Assembly: GCA_020091685.1 (NCBI GenBank)
Contig: CM034603.1
Span: forward strand, 15,293,596 to 15,357,595
From: Lutjanus erythropterus
Taxonomy: Eukaryota; Chordata; Actinopteri; Lutjaniformes; Lutjanidae
Reading direction: 5' to 3'
DNA: 64,000 bases
The notes beneath the pieces were generated by a model. It did no database searches. It was not told where the DNA came from and worked only from the letters and a program-made list of their open reading frames with translations. Position numbers and translations under genes: made by a program. Below are positions 37,620-50,015 of this stretch, piece after piece (the first letter of the stretch is position 1; each line of letters opens with the position of its first letter).

Positions 37620-38400
37620 GCTGGAGTCATGTACCACAATAAATTTCATGGATATTGCCCGTTGTTCCAATGGCCTATTATTTCAAAGCCTCAAGAGTCT
37701 GAAAAAGGTCCCAATGGGATAAAAGCCCATTTATCTGACAGCTAGTTAGCCTAAAAAATGCCCATTGCTCCGAAAATATATACTCTCTCTGCAGTTGTTA
37801 GTTCAGTGACTGCCAGCCCCGTCCATGTTGCTGAATCGGCAGGGGTTTTGAGTTATATAGACAGTCTTTCTGGCCTTACACCAAACAATATTTCAAGTGA
37901 TTTTACTGTAACGAGTGTTTTACACCAGTTGGTGCTTCACTTAGTAGAGACTGTGGACAATCTCCCAGTTTTCATTGCTAAAACTGGGTGGAAACGATTA
38001 TAGCGCAGAACCAATCCAAAGTCTTTAGGGCTGCCCTTCATATTGGGGTGGTGACATGCTTAAGTTGTGTTCCTACCGCTGACAAGAACACAGGGATGGG
38101 GGTGCACCTTTTCAGTGGGCATAGGGTTTGTTCGGGATTGTATTTGCCACCATTAAAGCAACTACCTTGCATTTAGGAATTCCCAGACGACGGGTAGGCA
38201 GTGAGATCTCTGATTGTGTGATATCATAAAACTACATTGAGCTGATCAAAAACTCAATCTACAGTCTTTTAGTGTGATATTAGTTGTTAGATATTAGGAT
38301 TGGGGTTCTTTTCAGAGCAATGGGTGTTTGATTTCAGGATAACAGGCTGTCAAACAAATGGGCTTTTGGACCAATGGGTTTTGGGATGGCCCAGAATAAT
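37620..38400. repeat. Region of recurring 'cccattg.tcc' words
   Basis: Variants of a short word recur: 'gttgttccaatggcctatta', 'ggtcccaatgggataaaagc', 'gcccattgctccgaaaat', 'caatgggtgtttgatttc', 'aatgggcttttggacc', 'caatgggttttgggatgg'. The spacing is irregular, so it is not a simple tandem array. It probably derives from an older repeat built on this word. Open frames here are not protein-like. Confidence 0.4.
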
Positions 38401-38940
38401 GGCGTGGCACCAAGCTTCACACGGGTCAAAGTATTAAAACAGAATACATACACCAGACCTTACTAACTCTGCCCAGCTTTGGAAACCAGTGATTGGTAGC
38501 TGATGATAATTCCCTCCACTGTGTAATTAGACACACTGATATGATCAAATAAAAAGTATTCCATTATAAGTTGAAAACAACTGAATAGCACTTGAATTAT
38601 CCTCACATACTTTTGGCACCAATCCTCTGACAATCGATGATTAATCAAGTCCCTATCAGAAGAGATTAAATCTAAGAATATGTAATATTAATCAGGGATT
38701 GACGAAAAACACCCACCAGCCATGCACTTTAACGACTCATATAATTACCACTGCTGTCTGAATTTAATGAACTTCTCTAAGAATTAATGACTGAAAAAAA
38801 GTGCACAAAAAGTCCCCTGCTAACTAGATCTGCACTTGTCTTTTTTGCTGCCTGGTTTTGTGTGAAAAAGGAGATTGTTAGATAGAGTTAGAGAGCCTTG
38901 GGTATGGACATTTCTGCGTTGTTTAATCCTTACCTGACAG

Positions 38941-39036
38941 ATGGTGTGAACTGCCTGCAGGCTGACAGTCAGATGATGAAGACAGCAGCAGGTTTCCTCA
39001 GAGAGGCACTCCCTGGCTCGGCTGGGTGGACTACAG
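38941..39036 (+). CDS. Possible alternative exon of the unrecognised gene
   Basis: An acceptor with a fair pyrimidine tract (tttctgcgttgtttaatccttacctgacag in outline, ending at 38940) and an excellent donor, CTACAG|GTGAGC, bound 96 bases. In phase 1 it is open and encodes GVNCLQADSQMMKTAAGF followed by LREALPGSAGWTT. Entry and exit phase 1 fit exon 1 upstream. They also fit exon 42835 if its second AG (42844) is used as acceptor. The opposite strand also has a good donor here (GTCAG|GTAAGG), so the strand is not certain. Confidence 0.35.
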
Positions 39037-39428
39037 GTGAGCGGCTCTTCATCAGATCTTACAGAGGAGAGAGAATGAGGTTTTGTTAAGCTGACAGGTT
39101 CTTGTCCATCTGCAGCCACACGTCTTAATCACTGCTGGCCCCTGAAAAATAAAATCTGTGTATTTGGAGATCAGTATTGAAAGTATAATGTTCCTGGTAT
39201 ATCTATATCATTATGTGAACCACAGTTCACATAATCGGTGTTTACTTTTCTACTGTCTCATCTTGTCTGACAAAAGAAAACATTTAATTTTGTTGTATAC
39301 AAAATATTTCCATCCATTTATTACCTACACAACCATTAATCCAATGTACAAACAATTGAATAATTGAAAACAAAGTGAGAGAGAGAGTGAGAGTGACAGA
39401 GAGATTGGGAGACAAAGTGCAACAAAGG

Positions 39429-39773
39429 TAGGGATGTCCTTCACTTCCGATACGATACTGATATTGCAGCCTTGAGTACTGGCCGATACCGATATCGATC
39501 CGATACGATATCAGCACGAATCATACATACTTTTATTACTTATTTTGTAGTGTGGAATGTTAGAAAAGGCTTGATCAAGTGATGTTACTCAAACAGAGAA
39601 CAACAGTCAGCAACCAGAGTCACCTGTGGATAGAAGTGCTGGAGCGGAAAATGGACTGCTTATCAGAGCACTTATATTGGAGATTTTAGATGCAGTCCGA
39701 TAAAATCTGATACTCGTTTTTTGGCTGATATCGGACCGATATCCGATATCAATATCGGATCGGGACACCCCTA
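39429..39773. mobile_element. hAT-like MITE with 'gatatcgg' inverted ends
   Basis: The left end TAGGGATGTCCTTCACTTCC runs into 'gataccgatatcgatccgat'. The right end reversed is TAGGGGTGTCCCGATCCGAT followed by 'attgatatcggatatcgg'. Flanking 8-mers aacaaagg and aacgaaga agree at 6 of 8, consistent with an old hAT target duplication. It has no coding capacity. This 'gatatcgg' element is familiar as an abundant fish MITE. Confidence 0.65.
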
Positions 39774-40882
39774 AACGAAGATGCCTGGAAGGAACAGAAC
39801 CAGGGACGCTGCAGTTACAGTCTAAACCGCTCTCCTGCCAGGACTCCCCTTCAGCTGTGATCTTGGTTATTCCTTGTGAAAAGAGTTTAAAATTTACTTT
39901 ACTGTACACTGCCAGGAATATTTAGTACCACTATGGGTAAAGGAGTCTTTGAGAAGACTGGACATGTTTTCAAAAAAGCATTACGTCTTACCCAACTCTT
40001 TTTAAGAGATTAAGAAGGCAGGTTACTAGCTGGTAAAATGTAGCCTATGAATACACTTTAGCTAGGCTTATGTGCTTTCTTCATGAGAGTAAGATAGTAA
40101 GCTTAATACCAGTCAAATGTCTCCATAGTACAGTACAACAAATCTGGCTCAGTACAAAGTACAAAAAAATCCACCTATCAACACCTCTAAAGTTCATTAA
40201 TTAACACTGCACTGGCCCACAATGACAAGTGCAAGGCAGCACATCCTGAACTTAGGACTGTGTGGGCCTCTCAAAGGACGCCTGCTATTTTGGTTCCCAT
40301 ATGTGCAGCAGTGCAAAGTGAAAAAGGGCTCCCTGAAGACAAATAGAAATCATAGAGTGTGGCCCGCTGACTGGCCCTGTGCACACACTACACAAGTTGC
40401 TTAGGACCCTGCGAGGTACATAAGGGCCCCGCCTCTCCCTCGCGTCAAAGAGGGTGTCAGTGTTTACAACTTTGATGAGAGGATGAAGCAGAACTAAAGA
40501 CAAAATAACATATCAAGAGTGAACGGAGTGAACAGTAATCAGGTAAACTTGTGTTTCCTTGTCTCCAAGTTTGATATCATTCATTCACAGTGAGGTTAAG
40601 TTGATGCTCCTCTTCTCTGTCTGTCTGATGTTAGCTGAGCTGCTGTCTGTCTTTGTCCTGCTAACAGACACATCCAGGGCTCTGTGACTTTGTGTCTGAC
40701 AGAAGTGAGAATGAAATAAAAGTATTTTATCACATTTGATGAGCACAAATGTAGCAGCTCTGTTTAGAATCTGTATCTCAGAGAAGATAACCGCGTCGCA
40801 CGTGAACATGAGGTCACTTTGCAACAGCGTCCTCTGTAGAGACCAGTCTGTCTGTCCAGACAATATATGGACATGACGTTAC

Positions 40883-41432
40883 TCCTCTGAGGTGGAAGCA
40901 TTCAGATCCTTTACTGATGCAAAAGTACTAATATCACACTGTAGTTACAAGTACTACAAGTAAAAGTCCTTCATTTACAAAACCTCACTGAAGTAAAAAT
41001 ATGGAAATATTATCAGATAAATATATTTAAAGTAAAAGTATTCATATTGCAGTAAAATATTCCCTGTCAGGGTTATTATGTCTGATGTTTCTGGATTAAA
41101 ATGATCGCTTTAATGTTACTGCTGTTTGCTGCTGTAGATGTTTCAGCTTGAGCTCATTTTAACTACTTTATAGGCCACTGTTGGCTAGTTTAATGTACAG
41201 CAATGCATCATGGTCTATAAAACCATCAAATGTCTGTAGCATCACTGTCCTGTGAGAAGCATGTGTCTCTAAAAAGTCAGAAAACAGCCTTTTCCATCTT
41301 GTGGATTAAAAAATATAGTACTTGCTCTGGGATGTAGTACAGAAGCATAAAGTTGGATAAAATGGAACTCAAGTAAAATACAAAATAAGTACAGCACTTT
41401 ATGTAAATGTTCTTACATACAGTACATCACTG
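40883..41432. mobile_element. Long MITE with 'aagtaaaagtact' motifs
   Basis: It opens 'gaggtggaagcattcagatc' with repeated 'aagtac', 'aagtaaaagtcct' and 'gaagtaaaaat' words, has a middle of 'tttaactactttatagg' and 'aatgcatcat', and closes with 'aactcaagtaaaatac' and 'tacatcactg'. These blocks in this order match my recollection of a very common percomorph MITE whose ends read CAGTGGTGGAA. Ends here are worn and no target duplication was found. Confidence 0.6.
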
Positions 41433-42834
41433 ATTACAACTCTGAACGAATGCAAGACGGAAATTAATTTAAAATCAATTAACTGACTAATTACTGGGCA
41501 GCAGACCCAAAGGGAACTATTACTGTACACTTAACTCTATTACTAGGTCATATTTCACACAGTACAGTGGTATTTTAAGAACATCTAATGTGCAAAACTG
41601 GAATAATGATTAAATTTTTTTTAAACCTTTTCAAGTATATGAATTATTGCCATGAAATAACCACTGTTGTCTCACATGATTTGCAGATTGTTGTTTCTTG
41701 CTTGTTGTCTGATTTTTGAAACTCAGATCATGTCCATATAAAGGATGTTGCACTGATCTTTTTTACCGCCCCCTCCTCCTCCTCTTTGCACTATAGTGAA
41801 TTCTTCCACACAAGCTAAAACCACAGCTGTTGGTATGCAGACTGTTTAGCTTAAGATTGCCGTATATCTTCACATTTGGGAATGTTCTGACATTATTGGT
41901 TGATTTATCTGGGCTTTTAACATTTGTAGGAAGTTATTATCATATTATTTCTTGGTCAAGCAAAGAGAGGGCTTGACCACAGTTAAATGGTATGGTCACA
42001 ATCCATGCCTTAGGGCATATTGATATCGGTATACTTTCCGCACCTAAGTTGAACCTTATTTAAGGATGGCAAACACAGTGGACGGACACAAGTAATGGTA
42101 CTGCACTGTGACATGGCAAATTAAAGCCTGCAGACTTGTCAACAACCAATATGTGTCCTGTTGACTTCAGATGGCTGCAGGGACTTATGGAACTGAAGGA
42201 AAAGCTTTTCATACAGTATACAGCAGCTGTGGACAACAGCTCCTGTCAGAACCAACAACGTAGATTTAAAGATCAATGCAGACTTATTTATGGACATTCC
42301 TGATTTTTGGCCTTTTTTTTTATGTCAATCTGTAAATTTACCACGGAAGTTTGAAAAGTCACCATTATAAAATTGGTGACATCAGCTTCTGCCAGTCTAC
42401 TTCACAAGAAATATATCAACCACTGAGGTCATTTCTGCCTTCTGGAAAGTTTTCTGCTTCTCCTTCTGATGTAGAGCTTTGAGCAAGGCACTGAGTCCCT
42501 CCTGCTCAGGCTCAGATTGCAGGGCAAGGTGAACCTGACCAGATTCTTTGTGTGTGGATCTTGTCCAACCTTCACTCACCTTGTAGGTACTCCTCTTGAC
42601 TGATGCTATAAATATGAATGTTTTTACACAACACGCCTGCTTCAATAACAGTTAAAAACAGCCTCAAGGTGTTTTATAATCCTGGATTTATGAAACCAGG
42701 CCAGAGAACAAAGGAGATCCAAACGGCATTAAAAGTGAGCTCAGTATGACTTTTTTTCTGTTTTATCCTTGAAACACTGATGGTTAGACAACTACAGACA
42801 GCAGCTTCACTAATCCTGTTGGTTTCTCTTTCAG

Positions 42835-43057
42835 GGCATTTCAGGTTTTTTGTTGTTTTGGAACAAAGCTGATCAGACCGGCAGCAGCCTCCTGGAAGCT
42901 GTAGACAGTCGAGTTGTTGGTCGGTTCACTGCAGCTCGTCTCTTCCAGGAATTAACACACTTACTGCTGGATTACACAGAAACAGACAATAGCTCTGCTC
43001 TACTGGCTCTGCTTTGTCAAATCAACAACAGACATCAAAATAGCAGCTGAAGAGGAA
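42835..43057 (+). CDS. Exon 3 of unrecognised gene, with an in-frame TGA
   Basis: A strong acceptor (GGTTTCTCTTTCAG ending 42834) opens a frame of 71 codons: GISGFLLFWNKADQTGSS, then a Leu-rich helical stretch with RLFQELTHLLLDY and ALLALLCQINNR. Phase 0 entry fits exon 28354-28394. A second AG at 42844 would give phase 1 entry, fitting exon 38941-39036. The other two frames close early. The best donor, GAGGAA|GTAAGT at 43057, leaves phase 1, exactly what exon 50825 needs. However, TGA at 43048-43050 lies in the frame three codons before it. Either this is the last coding exon of a short form (AATAAA near 43158), or the gene is broken in this individual or species, or the base is wrong. Confidence 0.55.
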
Positions 43058-45340
43058 GTAAGTCTTAGAAACCATCACATTAAACAGTAAACTGGCATAT
43101 TGGCATATTCCGTTTTCCTTTTTTATCAAGGTAAAGGGAATGTTAAAGTAACAATCTTGAAAATAAACGTTTTACTCTCTTGGTGGCACCTACAGAGTAA
43201 TTGCAGGTGTGTTTTTGGACTTTACTTTCAAATGGCTACCCAGCTAAGTACCCAGCATACATACTCGTGGTAGAGGCACAAAAAAGCAAGCAAGTAAAAT
43301 GACCAAATCAACAAATTATGAGCAAGTAAACAAAGTCAGGTGGGTAAAACACTCTGCTTCTGTGTGGAGGACGGATCAAAACTGTGGCATAGATGCGACA
43401 CGCTCAGTGGAATCAACAGGAAAGAGATCCAAACAAGTCCTGCCTGTGTGGCGTCAGTCAGTTGGCACCTCGGCCACAGCTTCGTAACACGTCTGTAGTC
43501 TCTGATATTTTTCTTCTTTGGCCATAACAAGTGTTTACTCACAAGGGTTGCAGAGACCAGCAAAAAACGCCTAGCCTCTAGGGCAGAACAACCAGTGCTG
43601 GGTGATGGAAAATGAGTCACTAACGGGGATTCGACATCAACCGTTGCCTGTGGCCATAAAAAGTTACTCAACACAATGTTACAGCTTCACAAACATCCTG
43701 ATTATGTTGCCCATTTTGGTTCAACATTATATGGTAAAACCACAGTGAAGCGTATTTTTCACTCGTCTACTGATATTTTGCAGCTTTAGAAACACAAAAA
43801 GCAGACTACACAATATTGAAATTTGTTGCCACAGACACCCATTTCACAAATGCAAGGACTTTCATCAGTGGGCCATAGGCTCAACCACCATTATGTTACC
43901 TCATTCGGCAATTGATTGTGACTTAACACACATGAAAATCCTTCAAATTGTTACTTTAATGAAAAAGTAAACTTCATTTTCTGCACAAAATAAATTATGT
44001 TTGATGTTGCCAAGTCAAAAGGAGAAGGCTGCATTTACAGTTACTAATGCATTTATTATATTGAACAGTCAATGATGCACATTACATCCATTTACTACAG
44101 GAAGACCATATCCTCCCTGCTAATGCATTGATCATTGATCATTTCTGCACGGTTTACTGGAACACACATGGATTTTTACCTTGGCTGAAAAGACACTATT
44201 TTCTACTTTATATTTAGTAAGCTTTATGCGGGAATTAATTATATAAATATGTCCAGGAAGCCTGATACTCTGAAAGGAGTATTTTAATTTTGATGAGTGC
44301 TGAGAAGAAATTAATCAACTTATCAATCAGAGCTCTATGAATAACTGGAGTGTAAATGGATTCCACCAGTGTCACTATTTTTGTGTAATAATGGCCTCAT
44401 TAAAGGAACAGAGGGACCTGCGTTTCATTAAACCTGAAAATAGCACTTCAATTCACCCCCTTCATTAAAAATGTTTTTCAGAGGGAATTTGTCTGAGTCC
44501 AAAATCATCAGCTCAGTTTTGGTGAGGAAATTAATCATGTAGTTCATAAATTACTTACGCGCAAGAGAGAGATTTACACGAACTCTTCTTTTGCTGTAAT
44601 GCAGTGTTACTGAATGTATATTTGTTTGCTCAGTCACTGCTGGTCCTCTGTATCAGCACCACTATGTTGTAGCACAGAGAAGAAAGGGAAGAAAAAATGT
44701 GCCCAAATAGCTTCCAGAGCACTGGCTGGCCAAAATGGTGTGCAGATAGACAGGAAGATAGAAATGAAGCCAGACAGGCAGAGGGATGGATGGCTGGTCA
44801 GCCAGCAGAGTCTGGGGAAGATGAAAATATTCTGGAGGAATTCATTTCAATGCAGTTTAATTTCTTGCCAGAATCTTATTAGCTGCCACCAACTATTCTA
44901 TTTGAAATAAAGGAAAAAAATAGAAAAACTGAGGGGAGAGCAGAATAGCTGGATAATGAGGAGGCAGGGGGACAAACCATTTTTGTCAGACCAGCTGGAT
45001 GACTGCAGGGGCTGCCTGCAGCAGGGACTCTGGAGAATGAGCCTGTTGAGGACGGTGAGAACCACTAGCAGCACCCTTGGATCCAGGGCTAAGTTAACCT
45101 GAACCCAACCAGATAAAAAGCCCACAAATTAAACCTGCTTGTATTCAGATAGGCTCTTCGACTGATTCTCTGAAGACCTGTCAAGTTTTAATGTCCCAGA
45201 AGGGCAAATTGGCTTACATGGAGCAATCAATGACAAATAAAATAAATACAAGTATAGCATGAGTTTGAAATGGGGATGCTTATACTCAGACATTTATTAT
45301 GAAAATCACACAATGAATTCCATGAACCAATCTTTAGCAG

Positions 45341-45521
45341 TTGTGCCACACAAACAAACACACAAACAGATGCAACAAAACCCGTGTTCTGGCTTTATCT
45401 GTCACTCTGAGTCTGAGCCAACTCAACAACAGGGAACTGAAGCCGTTATATCGCGCCAAATTCCTTTGACAAAGACAGTAATTTTACCTGGTCTACTGCT
45501 GCTTCGACTCGCAGCAAGTAA
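45341..45521 (+). CDS. Weak candidate exon (phase compatible)
   Basis: After an AG near 45340 a frame stays open to the donor GCAGCAA|GTAAGG, with phase 1 at both ends, so it could be inserted between exons 42835 and 50825. Its peptide has repetitive Gln/Thr/His sequence from a CAAACA-rich stretch and then IPLTKTVILPGLLLLRLAA. The acceptor is poor. Probably chance. Confidence 0.15.
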
Positions 45522-48500
45522 GGAAAAATGAGTGATGTGACATATTTACTGTACTCAATCATAAAATGAACAAGATATGTAAACAGAGATTAAAACTAGA
45601 GAAACTAGAGACCTAGAGAAACTAGACAACTTTCAGCATATTGTAAATCAAATGGTCTGAGACAGAACTAGACTTCTGCACCTCCTCTTGGCACCGTTTT
45701 CAGCCTTTAGGGAATCTGGCCTGTGACTGTAGACTTAAACCAATCACAGGTCCTCTCAGACCAGGTATTCCTATTGGCTGTTCTACTAGCGCAGCTGCAC
45801 GTTTCAAGGCTCCAGAGGCTTTAGACTCACTGTCTAAACTGTGTGCTGGGAGTTTAGTAAGATGCTCTGAGTCTTCTGCGTGGCTTTGACTTCATACAAT
45901 TTTACACAAGTTTAGTGACTTCAGGACACTGAACAAAAACTTGACATGAGGGAAACAATGAACGGTTATCTAACAAAGATACGGGCAGGGGGGTATACAG
46001 TGTTGACACAGCTGGAGGGCTAACCGAAGGGGATGCAGGCAGAGAGTTATACTGGAGGGTCAAGACATATAATGAAAGGTACAGGACAGGATCTGGAAAC
46101 TGCCAAGAAGGCAGAGAAGACTGTGTGACCGTGTTTGACCAAACCAAAATCTCTTCAAGTCCTGGGAGCAACTAAACCAGCCATAGTTTCCAGGTAAACA
46201 CAGTGGCAACATTATGCTGTGCTGTGAAGCTTTCTGCTTTCATACAAACTCACAGCTGGGGAAATGACCCACACTGGTATTAAATGGTAGTTCATAGCTT
46301 TAAGGGATAAAAACTGGCAGCACTGTATATTTTAAAAGAAAGACCAAAACTAACTAAAAGTTAGGCTACCTCAAAGGTATAAAAATTCTTGACTCTGTCT
46401 GTGGCACTGCGCCCCTAAACCATTCATGAGTCATTTTATACTGTGTGTCTAGGACACTTTACATGGTCCTGACATGTCTGTGAATCATATTTTCAATTAA
46501 TAATTTCCATGTCTTTGGAAACCTGCCACTATTGTGATAATAATTGACTTGAGGGGTTCATATAGGAAACTTTGGACTTTGGACTGCAAAGTCTAGTTTG
46601 GTCACAGGTGACTGAGAAACAACTATAAAGACAAGAAATTAACTGATATCACTGCAGGAGATTGTACTACGAAATCACTTCAGTGTTAAACTTTAAATGC
46701 CCCTCTTCAAGTAATAAAAAAGTGCACCTTTTCCCCATATAGAATAAGATTCATGTGTCATATTTTAGCTATAGAGGCATTAATATGGTACTTGATTGAC
46801 TTTTGGTACTAGAGGGGAAATTAAAAAGATGAGTGGACAGAGATGAGAGAGACACATGCTGTCATAATGGAAATAACAGTAACACCAATTAAATTTCAGG
46901 ATGTAATGGGGTTTTTCTCTCTAATGGATACTGAATTCATCCAGAGAAGGGAAATGTCTGCACTTTTTGAAGTGTATCTGATTTAAATTTAACAGCCTCA
47001 GAAATGGAAATGTTCTTTTGTGTTAAAGTCGGGCTTCAGATCTCTATTCACTGTACTCAGATGTGATTCGTTCAAAAAATGTCAGACATGAGCAAAAATA
47101 TACATGAAAATCACGCGAAGCTGTGTTTGGTTTATCTCAACTGGCACACAAACAGCCTCAGAAGTGGAGGCATCTCTTTTGAGATAAGAGACAGCAGAGC
47201 TCCTTCAGCTTTCTCAAATATCTGAAGGATGTACAATTACTGTTTATCTGAAGTTGTGACAGAGTCCAGCAAATGGTTTAAATGTTATGTTGATCCAAGA
47301 GCTTATCTCTCATTGTGCATATTCCTTTCATTTCTCCTGATATGAACGTAAAAAGGATCTTGAGTTTTGAGTCCGACTCAGTTTTGCTATTAAGTTTATT
47401 TCTTGGCTGAGACAATTGACCTCTGTGGATCTGAGAACAACCTATGAAACTATCATGTTGTTTCCGTTGATTATCTGTCTTTTCAAGTGAATAAAGGATA
47501 AAACAAATATCTCGTTCGTTGTGACACACTCAGAAAGAGATAAACAGAGAAAAAGACTCAGTGAAGCGGCATTTGCCTGCAGATATTTTTCACAGACAAC
47601 AAGATGCTGCAGTAATTTCACAGCAGACAGTGAAACAGACACAGCAGTCAACAGAGAGGAGTTTACCTGCTGTTAAATCTGTGAGCACCTCTGACTGCTC
47701 AGGCAGAGAAGACAAATGGACTGAGGTTAATAGAAACAGACAGAAATATACTGCTGTAATTATGTCTCTGTTCAGCTACCTTCAGTGTGACTGGTAAAAT
47801 GTAATTCAAGACGGCATACATGAAGATTGATAAAACCTGAAACTCGTAGAGGATTGAAATATCGTTCAGAGGGAATTTCTGCCAAAAGCTTAGAGGAAAA
47901 AATGATCACAACAGAAGAGACAACTGAGCCGTTTCTAAGGTTTTCCATAGATGTCAAGGGGTTTTTTTTGGTTTTTGTTTTTTTGAGCAAAAAAGTGGAG
48001 CTGAGGCGGCTGAATGAAGCGGCTACTTAGCAGCTAGCCACCTGTGACAGTGCCCACCTGTCATTTAAAGTGGCCATGCCCTTAATCATGCATGACTTTG
48101 AGCCTAAATATAATTCAAATGAGTGAGTTATATAAATATTCTGTTGGCAGTAGTCATGAACATTGAAATTAGCTATCGTGACCCTGTTTTGTGTTACAGG
48201 CAGTAAACATATGCATTTCCGCTGTCAAGTTGAGCATTTTAATAGTCTATGGAGACCGATTCGTTCTTGGAGCCAACGTTAAGTGGCCGTTTATGGAAAT
48301 GTAGTTTTTGCAACTTCTGCTTTGGCTTTATTTTTCAGTCCCGGAGGTTACCGCTTGCCTTAAATTCCAGCAGTGCCATGTATTTGACATTCTACGTACA
48401 AGTGCCACTACTTCCAAACCAGCACCACACAGACTGGATTAGCAGATTTTTTCTTTGACTAAGAAAACTAAATGGAAATGAATGTTGTAATGGGAAATCT

Positions 48501-48796
48501 GGTAGTCTGATCTTTGTGTATTAGTCTGACCCTTGTGTAATCTTTTGTACTTTTGTCTTCGCCTGTATAAGTTCGTGCATGTTGCAGTCTGACACTCTGC
48601 TGTCTATATCTAACCGCAGCACTGGTTGGAACTAGCGCGACGCAGCCTTAGTTCTTTCTAAAAAGAGGAACTTACAACAATATCTTGCTCCTTCTTCTAT
48701 GAAAGGAACTCGATTACATCCTGTTTTTGTCACACTTCTGCAGACTGCTTGCACTCTGCATATTTGTTGACTTTCTTTGCAAAGAATAAGCTATAA

Positions 48797-48934
48797 GAAA
48801 GACAATCCCCTGCAATGAACTGGCGACTTGTCCAGGGTGTACCCCGCCTCTCGCCCAATGTCAGCTGGGATAGGCTCCAGCAGCCCGCGACCCTTAAGGA
48901 ATAAGCGGTTACAGAAATGAATGAAAGACAATCC
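48797..48934 (+). mobile_element. 5'-truncated LINE tail with perfect 12-bp target duplication
   Basis: GAAAGACAATCC occurs at 48797-48808 and 48923-48934. Between them lie 114 bases opening 'cctgcaatgaactggcgact' and including 'tgtccagggtgtaccccgcc', 'cagctgggataggctccagc' and 'aataagcggttacag', then an AATGAAT tail. I know this as one of the commonest teleost repeats, the 3' end of a non-LTR retrotransposon, probably L2-like. The perfect 12-bp duplication shows target-primed insertion of a truncated copy and suggests a fairly recent event. Confidence 0.8.
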
Positions 48935-49198
48935 ATTTCTGAAGTCTCTTATTTCAAGATCTCACCAATTAAAATTTCCACAACGAATGCTTTACAAATA
49001 TTCTCAAATTTCTTCCATTTTAGATGGCAGACTGTTGCAACAGCCAGCTCAAATAGAATTAATCAGGACTCAAAAAGAAAATCAATAAAGACTGATTGAA
49101 TTGATAATGGCATTGGTATCAATAAAATCTTATCCCCATCTACTTATTCCTATCCCTATATGTATTAAATCTTCCTTCAGGATTTTGGTGTTTTTACA

Positions 49199-49705
49199 GA
49201 TTTACACATCATTTAGATTTATTTTTATTTGTTGCTGTCAGACTTTTAGCTCTAAACTGACTTCACAACTTGCTCTAAATACCTGTTTGTACAACAAACT
49301 GACTGACTGAATGATTTTCAAGGTTTGTATCCAGCTGGGGATCCCTGAGGAGTGTTGTGAAGTATGATATTAGACCCTGAGCTTCACAGTGGGAAAATTC
49401 AACAGTCCTAACAACCTCTGAGCATCTCTGACCCCTCAGCTGTGACTGACAGCTGCTCTCATCTGGAACAAAATGCTGCTAAAGGAGAGAAACTGCCTCA
49501 ATAGTGTGAAATGATGAGGAAAGGGTCAGCAGACTAACCCACTATTAGGACAGTGTGACTGTCTACAGTTTATTGAACGCTTTGACAAAATTGATGGATT
49601 TTGATGAGACCAAGAAGTGAGCCTGCTACTAGGAGACAGAACTGACCACAGATCACTGAATGACATGATGGAACAGCTATAAGTCCAGGTTCAGACAGAG
49701 AATCT
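49199..49705 (+). repeat. Direct repeat, left copy (~507 bp)
   Basis: From 'agatttacacatcattta' to 'gttcagacagagaatct' this copy aligns without large gaps to 52211-52712, at roughly 90% identity by eye. Shared stretches include 'tgctctaaatacctgtttgt', 'gctggggatccctgaggagt', 'ctcagctgtgactgacagct' and 'gaactgaccacagatcactg'. The two copies are about 3.0 kb apart in the same orientation. No LTR-like TG...CA ends, tRNA primer site or reverse transcriptase is seen between them, so a segmental duplication or a two-copy interspersed repeat is more likely than an LTR pair. Confidence 0.85.
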
Positions 49706-49789
49706 GGAAAATCCTGAGTCAAAATGTTCCCTGAGAGAAATTCAGTTTGTCCTGTCAATAGGCGGACATGCATGTAGTGATAATGAGAA

Positions 49790-50015
49790 GAAGGCAAACT
49801 TTATTAATCCCTTGGGGAAATTATATGTTGTTATCTTATACACACTGGCCCCCAAAATACACACAAACAGGACCTACAGACATCAGAGACATCAGAGCGA
49901 GGGGGCTGCAGGCGCCTCGAGTGGCTAATGGTTTGTTGCCTTGCCCAGGAGGTGAAATGACACCTCGCCAGCTACAAGTTCATGCTCCACACATTGATCT
50001 GTGCGGGACGGCGCC
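49790..50015. mobile_element. Worn SINE/LINE-tail fragment
   Basis: 'actttattaatcccttgggg' and 'aaacaggacctacagacatc' are phrases of a common fish retroposon tail. They are followed by 'gccttgcccaggagg' and 'cacctcgccagctacaag', which parallel parts of the SINE at 26400-26600 on the same relative strand ('gcctaactcaaggacac', 'gacgcctctccagctacc'). No intact A or B box remains. Limits are approximate. Confidence 0.4.

Noticed and set aside
42397..42645. 82-codon frame (minus) with helical end QKEKQKTFQKAEMTSV
   Set aside because: Part of it overlaps a SINE-like phrase (ggcactgagtccctcctg reversed) and the splice sites do not fit a minus-strand exon.
47561..47797. Possible exon with Gln/Ser-rich peptide ending at a GTAAAA donor
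   Set aside because: It would leave phase 2, which does not fit exon 50825, and its acceptor is weak.
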